A DNA stretch of 64,000 bases from Kitasatospora sp040298565 (lineage in GTDB: Bacteria; Actinomycetota; Actinomycetes; Streptomycetales; Streptomycetaceae), in NCBI RefSeq assembly GCF_040298565.1, contig NZ_JBEPAK010000002.1, forward strand, positions 1 to 64,000, written 5' to 3'. How positions within the stretch are numbered: position 1 is the first letter of the stretch; every line of letters begins with the position of its first letter. Below the pieces are notes generated by a model, which did not search any database, was not told where the DNA came from, and saw only the letters and a program-made list of their open reading frames with translations. The position numbers were made by a program, and so were the translations under genes. Positions 27,328-35,668 of the stretch are shown in pieces.

Positions 27328-27355
27328 TTGGCACTCCCCAGTGGGGGAGTGCTAA
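27328..27355 (+). promoter_or_regulatory. CIRCE operator 2 of groES
   Basis: TTGGCACTC (27328-27336) and GAGTGCTAA (27347-27355) are separated by ten bases instead of the canonical nine. The arms extend inward as CCC(C)/GGGG so that only AGTG is unpaired, giving a 12-bp arm repeat with one mismatch. Confidence 0.85.
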
Positions 27356-27450
27356 CGCGAAGACGCGTGTCTGACCCCCGCGACGGCAGGCTCGCAGGTT
27401 CGCCCCATACCCGTAAGAAAGCCCCGTAATCTCCGAAGGGGAGCTCGGAC

Positions 27451-27756
27451 GTGACCACCAGCAGCAAGGTTGCCATCAAGCCGCTCGAGGACCGCATCGT
27501 GGTCCAGCCGCTCGACGCCGAGACCACCACGGCCTCCGGCCTGGTTATCCCGGACACCGCCAAGGAGAAGCCCCAGGAGGGCGTCGTCCTGGCCGTCGGC
27601 CCGGGCCGCTTCGAGGACGGCCAGCGTCTGCCGCTCGACGTCGCCGTCGGTGACATCGTCCTGTACTCGAAGTACGGCGGCACCGAGGTGAAGTACCAGG
27701 GCGAGGAGTACCTGGTGCTCTCCGCTCGCGACGTCCTCGCGATCATCGAGAAGTAA
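27451..27756 (+). CDS. groES: Co-chaperonin GroES
   Basis: GroES caps the GroEL ring. The 101-aa protein shows the family pattern IKPLEDRIVVQ, the mobile loop ETTTASGLVIPDTAKEKPQEG, and YSKYGGTEVKYQGEEYLVLSARDVLAII. The GTG start at 27451 is behind AGGGGAG. It heads the HrcA-controlled operon with groEL1. Confidence 0.97.
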   Translation: MTTSSKVAIKPLEDRIVVQPLDAETTTASGLVIPDTAKEKPQEGVVLAVGPGRFEDGQRLPLDVAVGDIVLYSKYGGTEVKYQGEEYLVLSARDVLAIIEK

Positions 27757-27873
27757 GACGTCCCCGACCCGCCCCGGAACCGTGTCCTCCATGACAGCGG
27801 CCCGGGGCGTGGTTGTTGGTTCACGTTTGTCGGCGGCCGGTCGGTCGGCCGCAGCCCCGAGGGAATAGGGAAC

Positions 27874-29505
<1,632 letters not shown>

Positions 29506-29520
29506 GGCTCCGACGCCTGA

Positions 29521-29569
29521 CCGGAGGCCCGGTCCGCACCCCGCAAGGGGTGGCGGGCCGGGCCTCCGG
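29521..29569 (+). terminator. Terminator after groEL1
   Basis: CCGGAGGCCCGG (29521-29532) and CCGGGCCTCCGG (29558-29569) are perfect 12-bp arms, with an inner ACCCC/GGGGT stem inside the loop. Strong hairpin, no T-tract. Confidence 0.75.
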
Positions 29570-29576
29570 CTGTAAC

Positions 29577-29912
29577 TCGCCCGCTCGCCTCCGGGGCGCG
29601 CTGTTGTTCGCCCGCTCGCCTGCGGGGCGCTCCGACCCGGTGCCGACGGTCGGCGCTCCAAGGCCCCTCGTCCCTCGGGGCCTCCTCGCTTCTCCCTTTC
29701 GGCACCGGCGCGCCCCTTCGGCTCGGGGCGGGCTCGCCCGCTCGCCGGTTCGGGTGGCTCGGGGCTGTTGCTCGCCCGCTCGCCTGCGGGGCGCTCCGAC
29801 CCGGTGCCGACGGTCGGCGCTCCAAGGCCCTCGTTCCTCGGGCCTCCTCGCTTCTCCCTTTCGGCACCGGCGCGTCCCTTCGGCTCGGGGCGGGTGCTCG
29901 CCCGATCGCCGG
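29577..29912. repeat. Two 148-bp structured direct repeats plus a fragment
   Basis: Copies at 29601-29748 and 29765-29912 are nearly identical and start CTGTTG(T/C)TCGCCCGCTCGCC. A fragment of the same start lies at 29577-29600. Each copy contains three potential stems: GCCGA/TCGGC, AGGCCC(C)/(G)GGGCCT, and CG(C/T)CCC/GGGGCG. Differences between copies keep the stems paired. The open frames seen here read through the repeat on both strands and look like artefacts. No coding gene is called between groEL1 and the LysR gene. Confidence 0.85.
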
Positions 29913-29941
29913 ACCTTTGAGGCTTCAACTATCAGTAGAAT

Positions 29942-29970
29942 TTTGCAGAATGCAAAGATTGCCTTATAAC
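29942..29970 (+). promoter_or_regulatory. LysR promoter with overlapping operator
   Basis: TTTGCA (29942-29947) is a -35 and TATAAC (29965-29970) a -10, 17 bases apart. The predicted start is the ATG at 29977, so the mRNA is leaderless. The -35 is the left half of the perfect palindrome TTTGCA-GAA-TGCAAA (29942-29956), which contains the LysR-type T-N11-A pattern. Negative autoregulation is the simplest reading. Confidence 0.65.
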
Positions 29971-29976
29971 TGAGGC

Positions 29977-30981
29977 ATGATCGAGGCCCGCCACCTGCGC
30001 GTCCTGCGTGCCGTCGCCCGCACCGGCTCCTTCTCCGCCGCCGCCCGCGAGCTGGGGTGCACCCAACCCGCCATCAGCCAGCAGATGAAGGCGCTGGAGA
30101 AGTCGGTCGACACCCCCCTGGTGGTCCGCTCGGGCCGCGGGATGCAGCTCAGCGAGGCCGGGCGGGTGCTGCTCAAGCATGCCACCGGAATCCTGGCCGG
30201 GCTCTCCGCCGCCGAGGAGGAGGTCGCCGCGATCGCCGGACTGCGGGCCGGCCGGGTCCGGCTGGTCTCGTTCCCGACCGCGAGCTCCACCCTGGTGCCG
30301 CCCGCGGTAGCCCGGCTGCGGGACGGCCATCCGGGGGTGCGCGTGTCGCTGGTCGAGGCGGAACCGCCGGAGTCGCTGGCGATGCTGCGCGGCGGCGAGT
30401 GCGAGATCGCGCTGGCCTTCCGCTACCCGCAGTCGGACGGCGCCGTGGCGCTGCCCGCCCCCGCCCCCGTGCACGGGACGCCGCGCGAGGCGCGGGCGGA
30501 GGCGAACCTGGAGGCGCAGCAGCTGTCCGCCGGGTCGGACTGGTCCGATCTGGTGGTCACCCCGCTGCTGGACGATCCGCTCGTGGGCCTGCTGCCCGCC
30601 GCCCATCCGCTGGCCGGGCGGGGCGGGCCGGTCGGCCTGGCGGAGCTGGCGGGGGAGCAGTGGATCGCCGGCTGTCCGCAGTGCCGGGGGCACCTGGTGG
30701 AGCTGTGCGCCGGAGCGGGCTTCGAGCCCCGGATCGACTTCGCGACCGACGACTACCCGGCGGTGGTCGGCCTGGTGGCGGCCGGGCTCGGGGTCGCGGT
30801 GCTGCCCCGGCTGGCCCTGCGGTCGGTGCGCCCTGACGGCGTGTCGACGGTGCCGGTGCGGACGGCCTCCGGGGCTCCCGCGCTGCGCCAGGTGGTGGCG
30901 CTGACCCTGCCGGACCTGGCCGAGGTGCCGGCCGTCGCGCTGATGCTGGAGCGGCTGGCGGGCGCGGCCGCCGACCACTGA
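29977..30981 (+). CDS. LysR-family transcriptional regulator
   Basis: A 334-aa regulator with an N-terminal winged helix-turn-helix (RHLRVLRAVARTGSFSAAARELGCTQPAISQQMKALEKSV, about 5-43) and a periplasmic-binding-protein-like effector domain (about 90-300). The target and ligand are not evident. Neighbouring genes point the other way or are separated by terminators, so it has no obvious partner operon. An insert rich in Pro and Ala at about 150-185 lengthens the effector domain. The sequence immediately upstream is markedly AT-rich compared with the surroundings. Confidence 0.9.
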   Translation: MIEARHLRVLRAVARTGSFSAAARELGCTQPAISQQMKALEKSVDTPLVVRSGRGMQLSEAGRVLLKHATGILAGLSAAEEEVAAIAGLRAGRVRLVSFPTASSTLVPPAVARLRDGHPGVRVSLVEAEPPESLAMLRGGECEIALAFRYPQSDGAVALPAPAPVHGTPREARAEANLEAQQLSAGSDWSDLVVTPLLDDPLVGLLPAAHPLAGRGGPVGLAELAGEQWIAGCPQCRGHLVELCAGAGFEPRIDFATDDYPAVVGLVAAGLGVAVLPRLALRSVRPDGVSTVPVRTASGAPALRQVVALTLPDLAEVPAVALMLERLAGAAADH

Positions 30982-31007
30982 CGTCCGGCGATGCCCTTCT
31001 CTCGGGG

Positions 31008-31056
31008 CGCGCACCGACTGTGCGCGGCCTGAGGCGCAGCGAAGAAACGTTTCTTC
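31008..31056. terminator. Hairpin and 16-bp palindrome between LysR and whiD
   Basis: CGCGCAC/GTGCGCG with a CGACT loop (31008-31026) is a probable terminator. It is followed by the perfect 16-base palindrome GAAGAAACGTTTCTTC (31041-31056), AT-rich for this genome. Both lie between convergent stops. Confidence 0.55.
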
Positions 31057-31078
31057 ACGGCGCACCGCGGAGGCGGGT

Positions 31079-31405
31079 CTAACGCCGCGCGACGGCCGGC
31101 GGGGTCAGCGGGACCTCCACCAGGCGGTGCCGCGAGCGGCCCAGCATCTCCTCGCGCTCGTCCTCCGTCATTCCTCCCCAGACGCCGTACGGCTCGCGGA
31201 CCGCCAGGGCGTGCGCGGCGCACTCGGCGATCACCGGGCACCGCATGCAGACCTCCTTGGCGCTCGCCTCGCGCGAACTGCGGGCCGCCCCGCGCTCGCC
31301 CTCCGGGTGGAAGAAGAGCGAGCTGTCCACGCCGCGGCAGGCTGCCGAGAGCTGCCAGTCCCAGAGGTCCGCGTTGGGACCGGGGAGGCGGGAGAAATCT
31401 GCCAT
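31079..31405 (-). CDS. whiD: WhiB-family iron-sulfur regulator WhiD
   Basis: A 108-aa Wbl protein. The four cluster ligands are C23, C53, C56 and C62 (C-X29-C-X2-C-X5-C), followed by the G[V/I]WGG turn (74-78) and a basic C-terminal DNA-binding region. The start MADFSRLPGPNADLWDWQL and the position beside bldM match streptomycete WhiD, the orthologue of mycobacterial WhiB3. Wbl proteins carry a nitric oxide- and oxygen-sensitive [4Fe-4S] cluster and bind region 4 of the principal sigma factor; WhiD is needed for late sporulation. ATG 31405 follows GAAGGGAA. Confidence 0.93.
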   Translation of the reverse strand: MADFSRLPGPNADLWDWQLSAACRGVDSSLFFHPEGERGAARSSREASAKEVCMRCPVIAECAAHALAVREPYGVWGGMTEDEREEMLGRSRHRLVEVPLTPPAVARR

Positions 31406-31969
31406 GGCTCATTCCCTTCGGATGCGGTCGGCCTTCAGCCGGGCGTGTCGGCGGGCTGCTGCCGAGCGGTGCCCGGCGGGGCGTCCCGCGCTGGTGTGGA
31501 CACCTGGAAATATGACTTAAGGCAACTCCATGGACAAGTCACCCACACACGGGCACAACAGTCAATGACCATGCGAAAGCTATAAAAACGGGCAAAGTGG
31601 GCAAGGGGTTTCGGCGGACGAGGGTGCGGCAATCGGGTGGCCGACGGGCGCGCAGGCGACCCGCACCGGTGTGCGGGTCGTGCGCCGACCGCGCGCGAGC
31701 TGCGCAAAAGTGCGGCGTGTGCACCGCGATGCGGCTGATCCGTAACGGGTCGGCCACGTACAGTGGTGGAGATGGCCTGAAGGCCGTAACTCATTCGAGT
31801 GACGGTCGTTGGAAGTGCGGAGGCGGTTAGCGGGCGCCGGACGTCGGGAACGATCGCGGGCAAGTCGGGGCGATCAGGCCGGGGTCCGTCGCCGATCGGC
31901 CGTGTCGGAGAGGTTCGTACCAGCCAGGAGGCTCAACGTGACGCGGATCAGCTGCGGAGGACGACGGTC
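31406..31969. other. whiD-bldM divergent intergenic region
   Basis: No gene is supported in these 564 bases. The region is less GC-rich than its surroundings, for example CTATAAAAACGGGC near 31580. On the minus strand TTGTCC (31532-31537) and CATATT (31509-31514), 17 bases apart, are a possible whiD promoter with a leader of about 100 bases. The bldM promoter is listed separately. Confidence 0.55.
31785..31812 (+). promoter_or_regulatory. Sigma-BldN-like promoter of bldM
   Basis: CGTAAC (31785-31790) and CGTTGG (31807-31812) with a 16-base spacer match the promoter form reported for the developmental ECF factor sigma-BldN, for which bldM is a known target. The start would be near 31819, about 150 bases before bldM. 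Confidence 0.7.
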
Positions 31970-32581
31970 ATGACTTCCGTTCTCGTTTGCGACGATTCCC
32001 CGCTCGCCCGCGAGGCGCTTCGCCGCGCCGTCGCGACCGTACCCGGCGTGGACCGGGTCACCACCGCGACGAACGGGGAGGAGGTCCTCCGCCGCTGGGT
32101 GGCCGACCGCTCCGATCTCGTCCTGATGGACGTCCGGATGCCCGGCCTCGGCGGGGTCGAGACGGTCCGGCGGCTGCTGTCGGCCGACCCGGGCGCCCGG
32201 ATCATCATGCTCACCGTCGCCGAGGACCTCGACGGTGTCGCGCTCGCGGTGGCCGCGGGTGCCCGCGGGTACCTGCACAAGGACGCCTCGCGCGCCGAAC
32301 TGCGGGCCACCGTCACCCAGGCCCTCGCCGACCCGACCTGGCGGCTCGCCCCGCGCCGGCTGCGCAGCCCCGACATGGGCGCCGCACCGACCCTGACGGC
32401 GCGTGAGATCCAGGTGCTGGAGGGCATGAGCCACGGCCGCAGCAACGCCGAGATCGGCCGCGAGCTGTTCCTCTCCGAGGACACCGTCAAGACCCACGCC
32501 CGACGGCTGTTCAAGAAGCTCGGGGCCTCCGACCGCGCGCACGCGGTGGCGCTGGGCTTCCGCTGGGGCCTGGTCCGCTGA
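31970..32581 (+). CDS. bldM: Developmental response regulator BldM
   Basis: A 203-aa orphan response regulator with a receiver domain (DD at 8-9, D54 in VLMDVRMPG, K in LHKDASRA) and a NarL/LuxR-type helix-turn-helix (LTAREIQVLEGMSHGRSNAEIGRELFLSEDTVKTHARRLFKKLGA). In streptomycetes BldM acts as a homodimer on early aerial-growth genes and as a heterodimer with WhiI on sporulation genes, and phosphorylation is thought not to be required. No sensor kinase gene is adjacent. ATG 31970 follows GGAGG. Confidence 0.96.
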   Translation: MTSVLVCDDSPLAREALRRAVATVPGVDRVTTATNGEEVLRRWVADRSDLVLMDVRMPGLGGVETVRRLLSADPGARIIMLTVAEDLDGVALAVAAGARGYLHKDASRAELRATVTQALADPTWRLAPRRLRSPDMGAAPTLTAREIQVLEGMSHGRSNAEIGRELFLSEDTVKTHARRLFKKLGASDRAHAVALGFRWGLVR

Positions 32582-32914
32582 CCGCGGCGGCGCCGGGGAA
32601 GCGGCGCGCCGCCGTCGATCCCCGGAGCGGGAGCCGCACGGGCGTGTGACGTTCCGGTCCCGAGGTTGCACCATGGAGGAGTGGAGCACCTCGGGGACCA
32701 GCGGACAGGCACTGCGGCGAACCACGCAGCCGCAGGACACTCGGCGGACGGCGCGACGGACGGGACCACCCACGGCGGCGGTGCGGGAGGCGGCACGGTG
32801 CAGGAGGGGCCGGTGAGGCGCGGAACGCCGCGCAGTGCCGCAGCGCATAACGTTCCGGTGCACAACTCCGGACGCGGTGCCGCGTTTTCCCGGTCGACCA
32901 GGCACCATGGACCG
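32582..32914 (+). other. bldM-shbA intergenic region
   Basis: No separate gene is seen in these 333 bases. A GC-rich hairpin with a bulge, GCGGCG(G)CGCC against GGCGCGCCGC, at about 32584-32613 may terminate bldM. The 10-mer ACGTTCCGGT occurs twice, at 32649-32658 and 32850-32859. The shbA frame stays open upstream to 32666, so a longer N-terminus cannot be excluded. Confidence 0.5.
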
Positions 32915-33631
32915 ATGCGCGACGACGTCGCCGGTGCGGCCGGCCAGGCGGACCCGGGTGAGGCCGAGCCCTCCGGCCCGGGTCACGATCCGTCGTACGC
33001 CGGATCCGGCGGCCCCGGCGCGGGGGCCGGACCGGGGCGCCCCCCGGTGCTCGGCACGGGCGGTTCGCCGTTGGTGGGCGAGCTGGTCGCGGCCGCCGTC
33101 CGCGGCGAGGGCCCGGCCATCGACGCCCTGCTCGCCTACGTCCACCCGCTGGCCCTGCGCTACTGCCGCGCCAAGCTGGTCCGGCTGCCCGGCGGGGCCC
33201 GGCACCACGTGGACGACGTGGCCCAGGAGGTCTGCGTCGCGGTGCTGTGCGCGCTGCCCCGGTACAAGGACCAGGGGCGGCCGTTCGAGGCCTTCGTCTA
33301 CGGGATCGCCGCGCACAAGATCGCCGATCTGCAGCGGGCCGCGATGCGCGGGCCCGGGTCGACGGTCGTGCCGCAGGACGACCTGCCGGAGGTGCCGGAC
33401 GAGGCGCTCGGCCCGGAGGAGCAGGCGCTGCTCAGCAGTGACGCGGCCTGGGCCAAGGAACTGCTCTCCAACCTGCCGGCCCGTCAGCGCGAGCTGGTGC
33501 TGCTGCGGGTGGCCGCGGGGCTGTCCGCGGAGGAGACCGGCGAGGTGCTCGGGATGTCGCCGGGGGCCGTCCGGGTGGCCCAGCACCGGGCGCTCAGCAG
33601 ACTTCGGGCGCTCGCCGAGGAGTCCTCCTGA
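32915..33631 (+). CDS. shbA: ECF RNA polymerase sigma factor, ShbA/SigD type
   Basis: A 238-aa sigma-70-family protein with region 2 (HPLALRYCRAKL, DDVAQEVCVAVLCALPRY, RPFEAFVYGIAAHKIADLQR) and region 4 (LPARQRELVLLRVAAGLSAEETGEVLGMSPGAVRVAQHRALSRLR). Its place between bldM/whiD and guaB matches mycobacterial sigD and streptomycete shbA, the ECF factor reported to drive the principal sigma gene hrdB. No anti-sigma gene is adjacent. I chose ATG 32915 (MRDDV); there is no clear ribosome site and the frame stays open for 83 codons upstream, but that part is low-complexity Gly/His/Thr. Confidence 0.85.
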   Translation: MRDDVAGAAGQADPGEAEPSGPGHDPSYAGSGGPGAGAGPGRPPVLGTGGSPLVGELVAAAVRGEGPAIDALLAYVHPLALRYCRAKLVRLPGGARHHVDDVAQEVCVAVLCALPRYKDQGRPFEAFVYGIAAHKIADLQRAAMRGPGSTVVPQDDLPEVPDEALGPEEQALLSSDAAWAKELLSNLPARQRELVLLRVAAGLSAEETGEVLGMSPGAVRVAQHRALSRLRALAEESS

Positions 33632-33982
33632 GGCGTGAGCCTCCGAACGGGGTTCCGGTCGGGCTCCCGGTGCGGGGTTCCGTTGCGGGTCCCGGTGCGG
33701 CTCCGCGTCGGGCCGGGCGATCGGCGCCGGGGCTTCGCCGTCCGGAATGAGCTCCGGCGGGGGGTTGTTGTCAAGGGCACACGAGGGCACATTCGAGGTG
33801 CCAGTACCATGGGGTATCGGCGCCTGGGCAGGTTGCCAAAGTTTCGCGGGTGTGCGCGGGGTTCCCTTGGAGGTTCCTCCAATCCCACCCGGCTTTCGGC
33901 GGTCTGCGCGAGTGAGCGATGAACGCGCCCCCTCCCTCAGGGCGTGAGCGGATAAGGCCGGCCACGGAAGGTACCCCCCACC
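33632..33982 (+). other. guaB upstream region
   Basis: These 351 bases contain no supported gene. The notable element is the palindrome at 33867-33882. A TTGTTGTCAAGG stretch at about 33765 could hold a -35, but no paired -10 is convincing. Confidence 0.5.
33867..33882. promoter_or_regulatory. Perfect palindrome upstream of guaB
   Basis: TTGGAGGTTCCTCCAA is a 16-base perfect palindrome 100 bases before the guaB start. It may be a repressor site or an RNA hairpin. No known purine regulator site in actinobacteria is recognised in it. Confidence 0.5.
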
Positions 33983-35485
33983 ATGTCTTACAACGCCGCA
34001 GGCGTACCCGAGAAGTTCGCCATGCTCGGGCTCACGTTCGATGACGTCCTGCTGCTGCCCGGGGCCTCCGAGGTGCTGCCGAACCAGGTCGACACCTCCT
34101 CGCGGGTCTCCCGGAACGTCCGCGTCAACATCCCGCTGCTGTCCGCGGCGATGGACAAGGTGACCGAGGCGCGGATGGCCATCGCGATGGCCCGCCAGGG
34201 CGGCGTCGGCGTGCTCCACCGCAACCTGTCGGTCGAGGACCAGGCCAACCAGGTCGACCTGGTGAAGCGCTCCGAGTCCGGCATGGTCAGCGACCCGATC
34301 ACCGTCGGCCCCGACACCACCCTGGCCGAGGCCGACGCGCTCTGCGCCAAGTTCCGCATCTCCGGCGTCCCGATCGCCGACGAGAGCGGCAAGCTGCTCG
34401 GCATCGTCACCAACCGGGACATGGCCTTCGAGTCGGACCGCAGCCGCCAGGTCCGCGAGATCATGACCCCGATGCCGCTGATCACCGGCAAGGTCGGCAT
34501 CTCCGGCGTGGACGCGATGGCGCTGCTGCGCCGCCACAAGATCGAGAAGCTGCCGCTGGTCGACGACGAGGGCCGGATCAAGGGCCTGATCACCGTCAAG
34601 GACTTCGTCAAGGCCGAGCAGTACCCGAACGCCGCCAAGGACGCCGAGGGCCGTCTGCTGGTCGGTGCCGCGGTCGGCGCCAGCGCGGAGGCCTTCGACC
34701 GGGCCCAGGCCCTGGTCGAGGCGGGCGCGGACTTCCTGGTCGTCGACACCTCGCACGGCCACAGCCACAACGCGCTGGCCTGGATCGAGAAGATCAAGTC
34801 GGCCGTCCGGATCGACGTGGTCGGCGGCAACGTCGCCACCCGCGACGGCGCCCAGGCGCTGATCGACGCCGGCGTGGACGGGGTCAAGGTCGGCGTCGGC
34901 CCCGGCTCCATCTGCACCACCCGCGTCGTCGCCGGCATCGGCGTCCCGCAGATCACCGCCATCTACGAGGCCGCCCAGGCCTGCCAGGCGGCCGGCGTGC
35001 CGGTCATCGGCGACGGCGGCCTGCAGTACTCGGGCGACATCGGCAAGGCGCTCGCCGCCGGTGCCGACACGGTGATGCTCGGCTCGCTGCTGGCGGGCTG
35101 CGAGGAGTCCCCGGGTGAGCTGATGTTCATCAACGGCAAGCAGTTCAAGTCCTACCGCGGCATGGGCTCGCTGGGCGCCATGCAGTCCCGCGGCCAGGGC
35201 CGCTCGTACTCCAAGGACCGCTACTTCCAGGCCGAGGTGGCCTCGGACGACAAGCTCGTCCCCGAGGGCATCGAGGGCCAGGTGCCCTACCGCGGCCCGC
35301 TGTCGGCCGTGCTGCACCAGCTGGTCGGCGGTCTGCGCCAGACCATGGGCTACGTCGGCGCCGCCACCATCGCCGAGATGGAGAGCAAGGGCCGCTTCGT
35401 CCGGATCACCTCGGCGGGCCTCAAGGAGAGCCACCCGCACGACATCCAGATGACCGTCGAGGCGCCGAACTACTCCTCGCGCTGA
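33983..35485 (+). CDS. guaB: Inosine-5'-monophosphate dehydrogenase
   Basis: GuaB oxidises IMP to XMP with NAD, the committed step to guanine nucleotides. The 500-aa protein has the TIM-barrel start LTFDDVLLLPG, a CBS-domain pair inserted at about residues 95-210, the catalytic-Cys loop GVGPGSICTTRVV (about 305-317), the phosphate-binding VIGDGGLQYSGDI, and the Arg-Tyr flap AMQSRGQGRSYSKDRYFQ. ATG 33983 follows GGAAGGTACC. It is upstream of its paralogue guaB3 and of guaA 15 kb away. Confidence 0.97.
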   Translation: MSYNAAGVPEKFAMLGLTFDDVLLLPGASEVLPNQVDTSSRVSRNVRVNIPLLSAAMDKVTEARMAIAMARQGGVGVLHRNLSVEDQANQVDLVKRSESGMVSDPITVGPDTTLAEADALCAKFRISGVPIADESGKLLGIVTNRDMAFESDRSRQVREIMTPMPLITGKVGISGVDAMALLRRHKIEKLPLVDDEGRIKGLITVKDFVKAEQYPNAAKDAEGRLLVGAAVGASAEAFDRAQALVEAGADFLVVDTSHGHSHNALAWIEKIKSAVRIDVVGGNVATRDGAQALIDAGVDGVKVGVGPGSICTTRVVAGIGVPQITAIYEAAQACQAAGVPVIGDGGLQYSGDIGKALAAGADTVMLGSLLAGCEESPGELMFINGKQFKSYRGMGSLGAMQSRGQGRSYSKDRYFQAEVASDDKLVPEGIEGQVPYRGPLSAVLHQLVGGLRQTMGYVGAATIAEMESKGRFVRITSAGLKESHPHDIQMTVEAPNYSSR

Positions 35486-35523
35486 CCGGCCCGGCCGGTC
35501 CGGACGGCTCGAACGGCCGAGGT

Positions 35524-35562
35524 CCGAGGGCCCGCTGTCGCACCGCGACGGCGGGCCCTCGG
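35524..35562 (+). terminator. Terminator between guaB and guaB3
   Basis: CCGAGGGCCCGCTGTCGC (35524-35541) pairs with the 18 bases at 35545-35562 around an ACC loop, with one wobble. An 18-bp stem followed by CCTGTTCG. Confidence 0.75.
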
Positions 35563-35668
35563 CCTGTTCGGGGTGTGGGCCGTCGGGGCGCCGCCGGCGC
35601 GGGTACGGGATACTGGGGGCGGCCGGGGTGACCCGGCGGGCATGAGCAACAAACCAGAAGGGCTCGAA

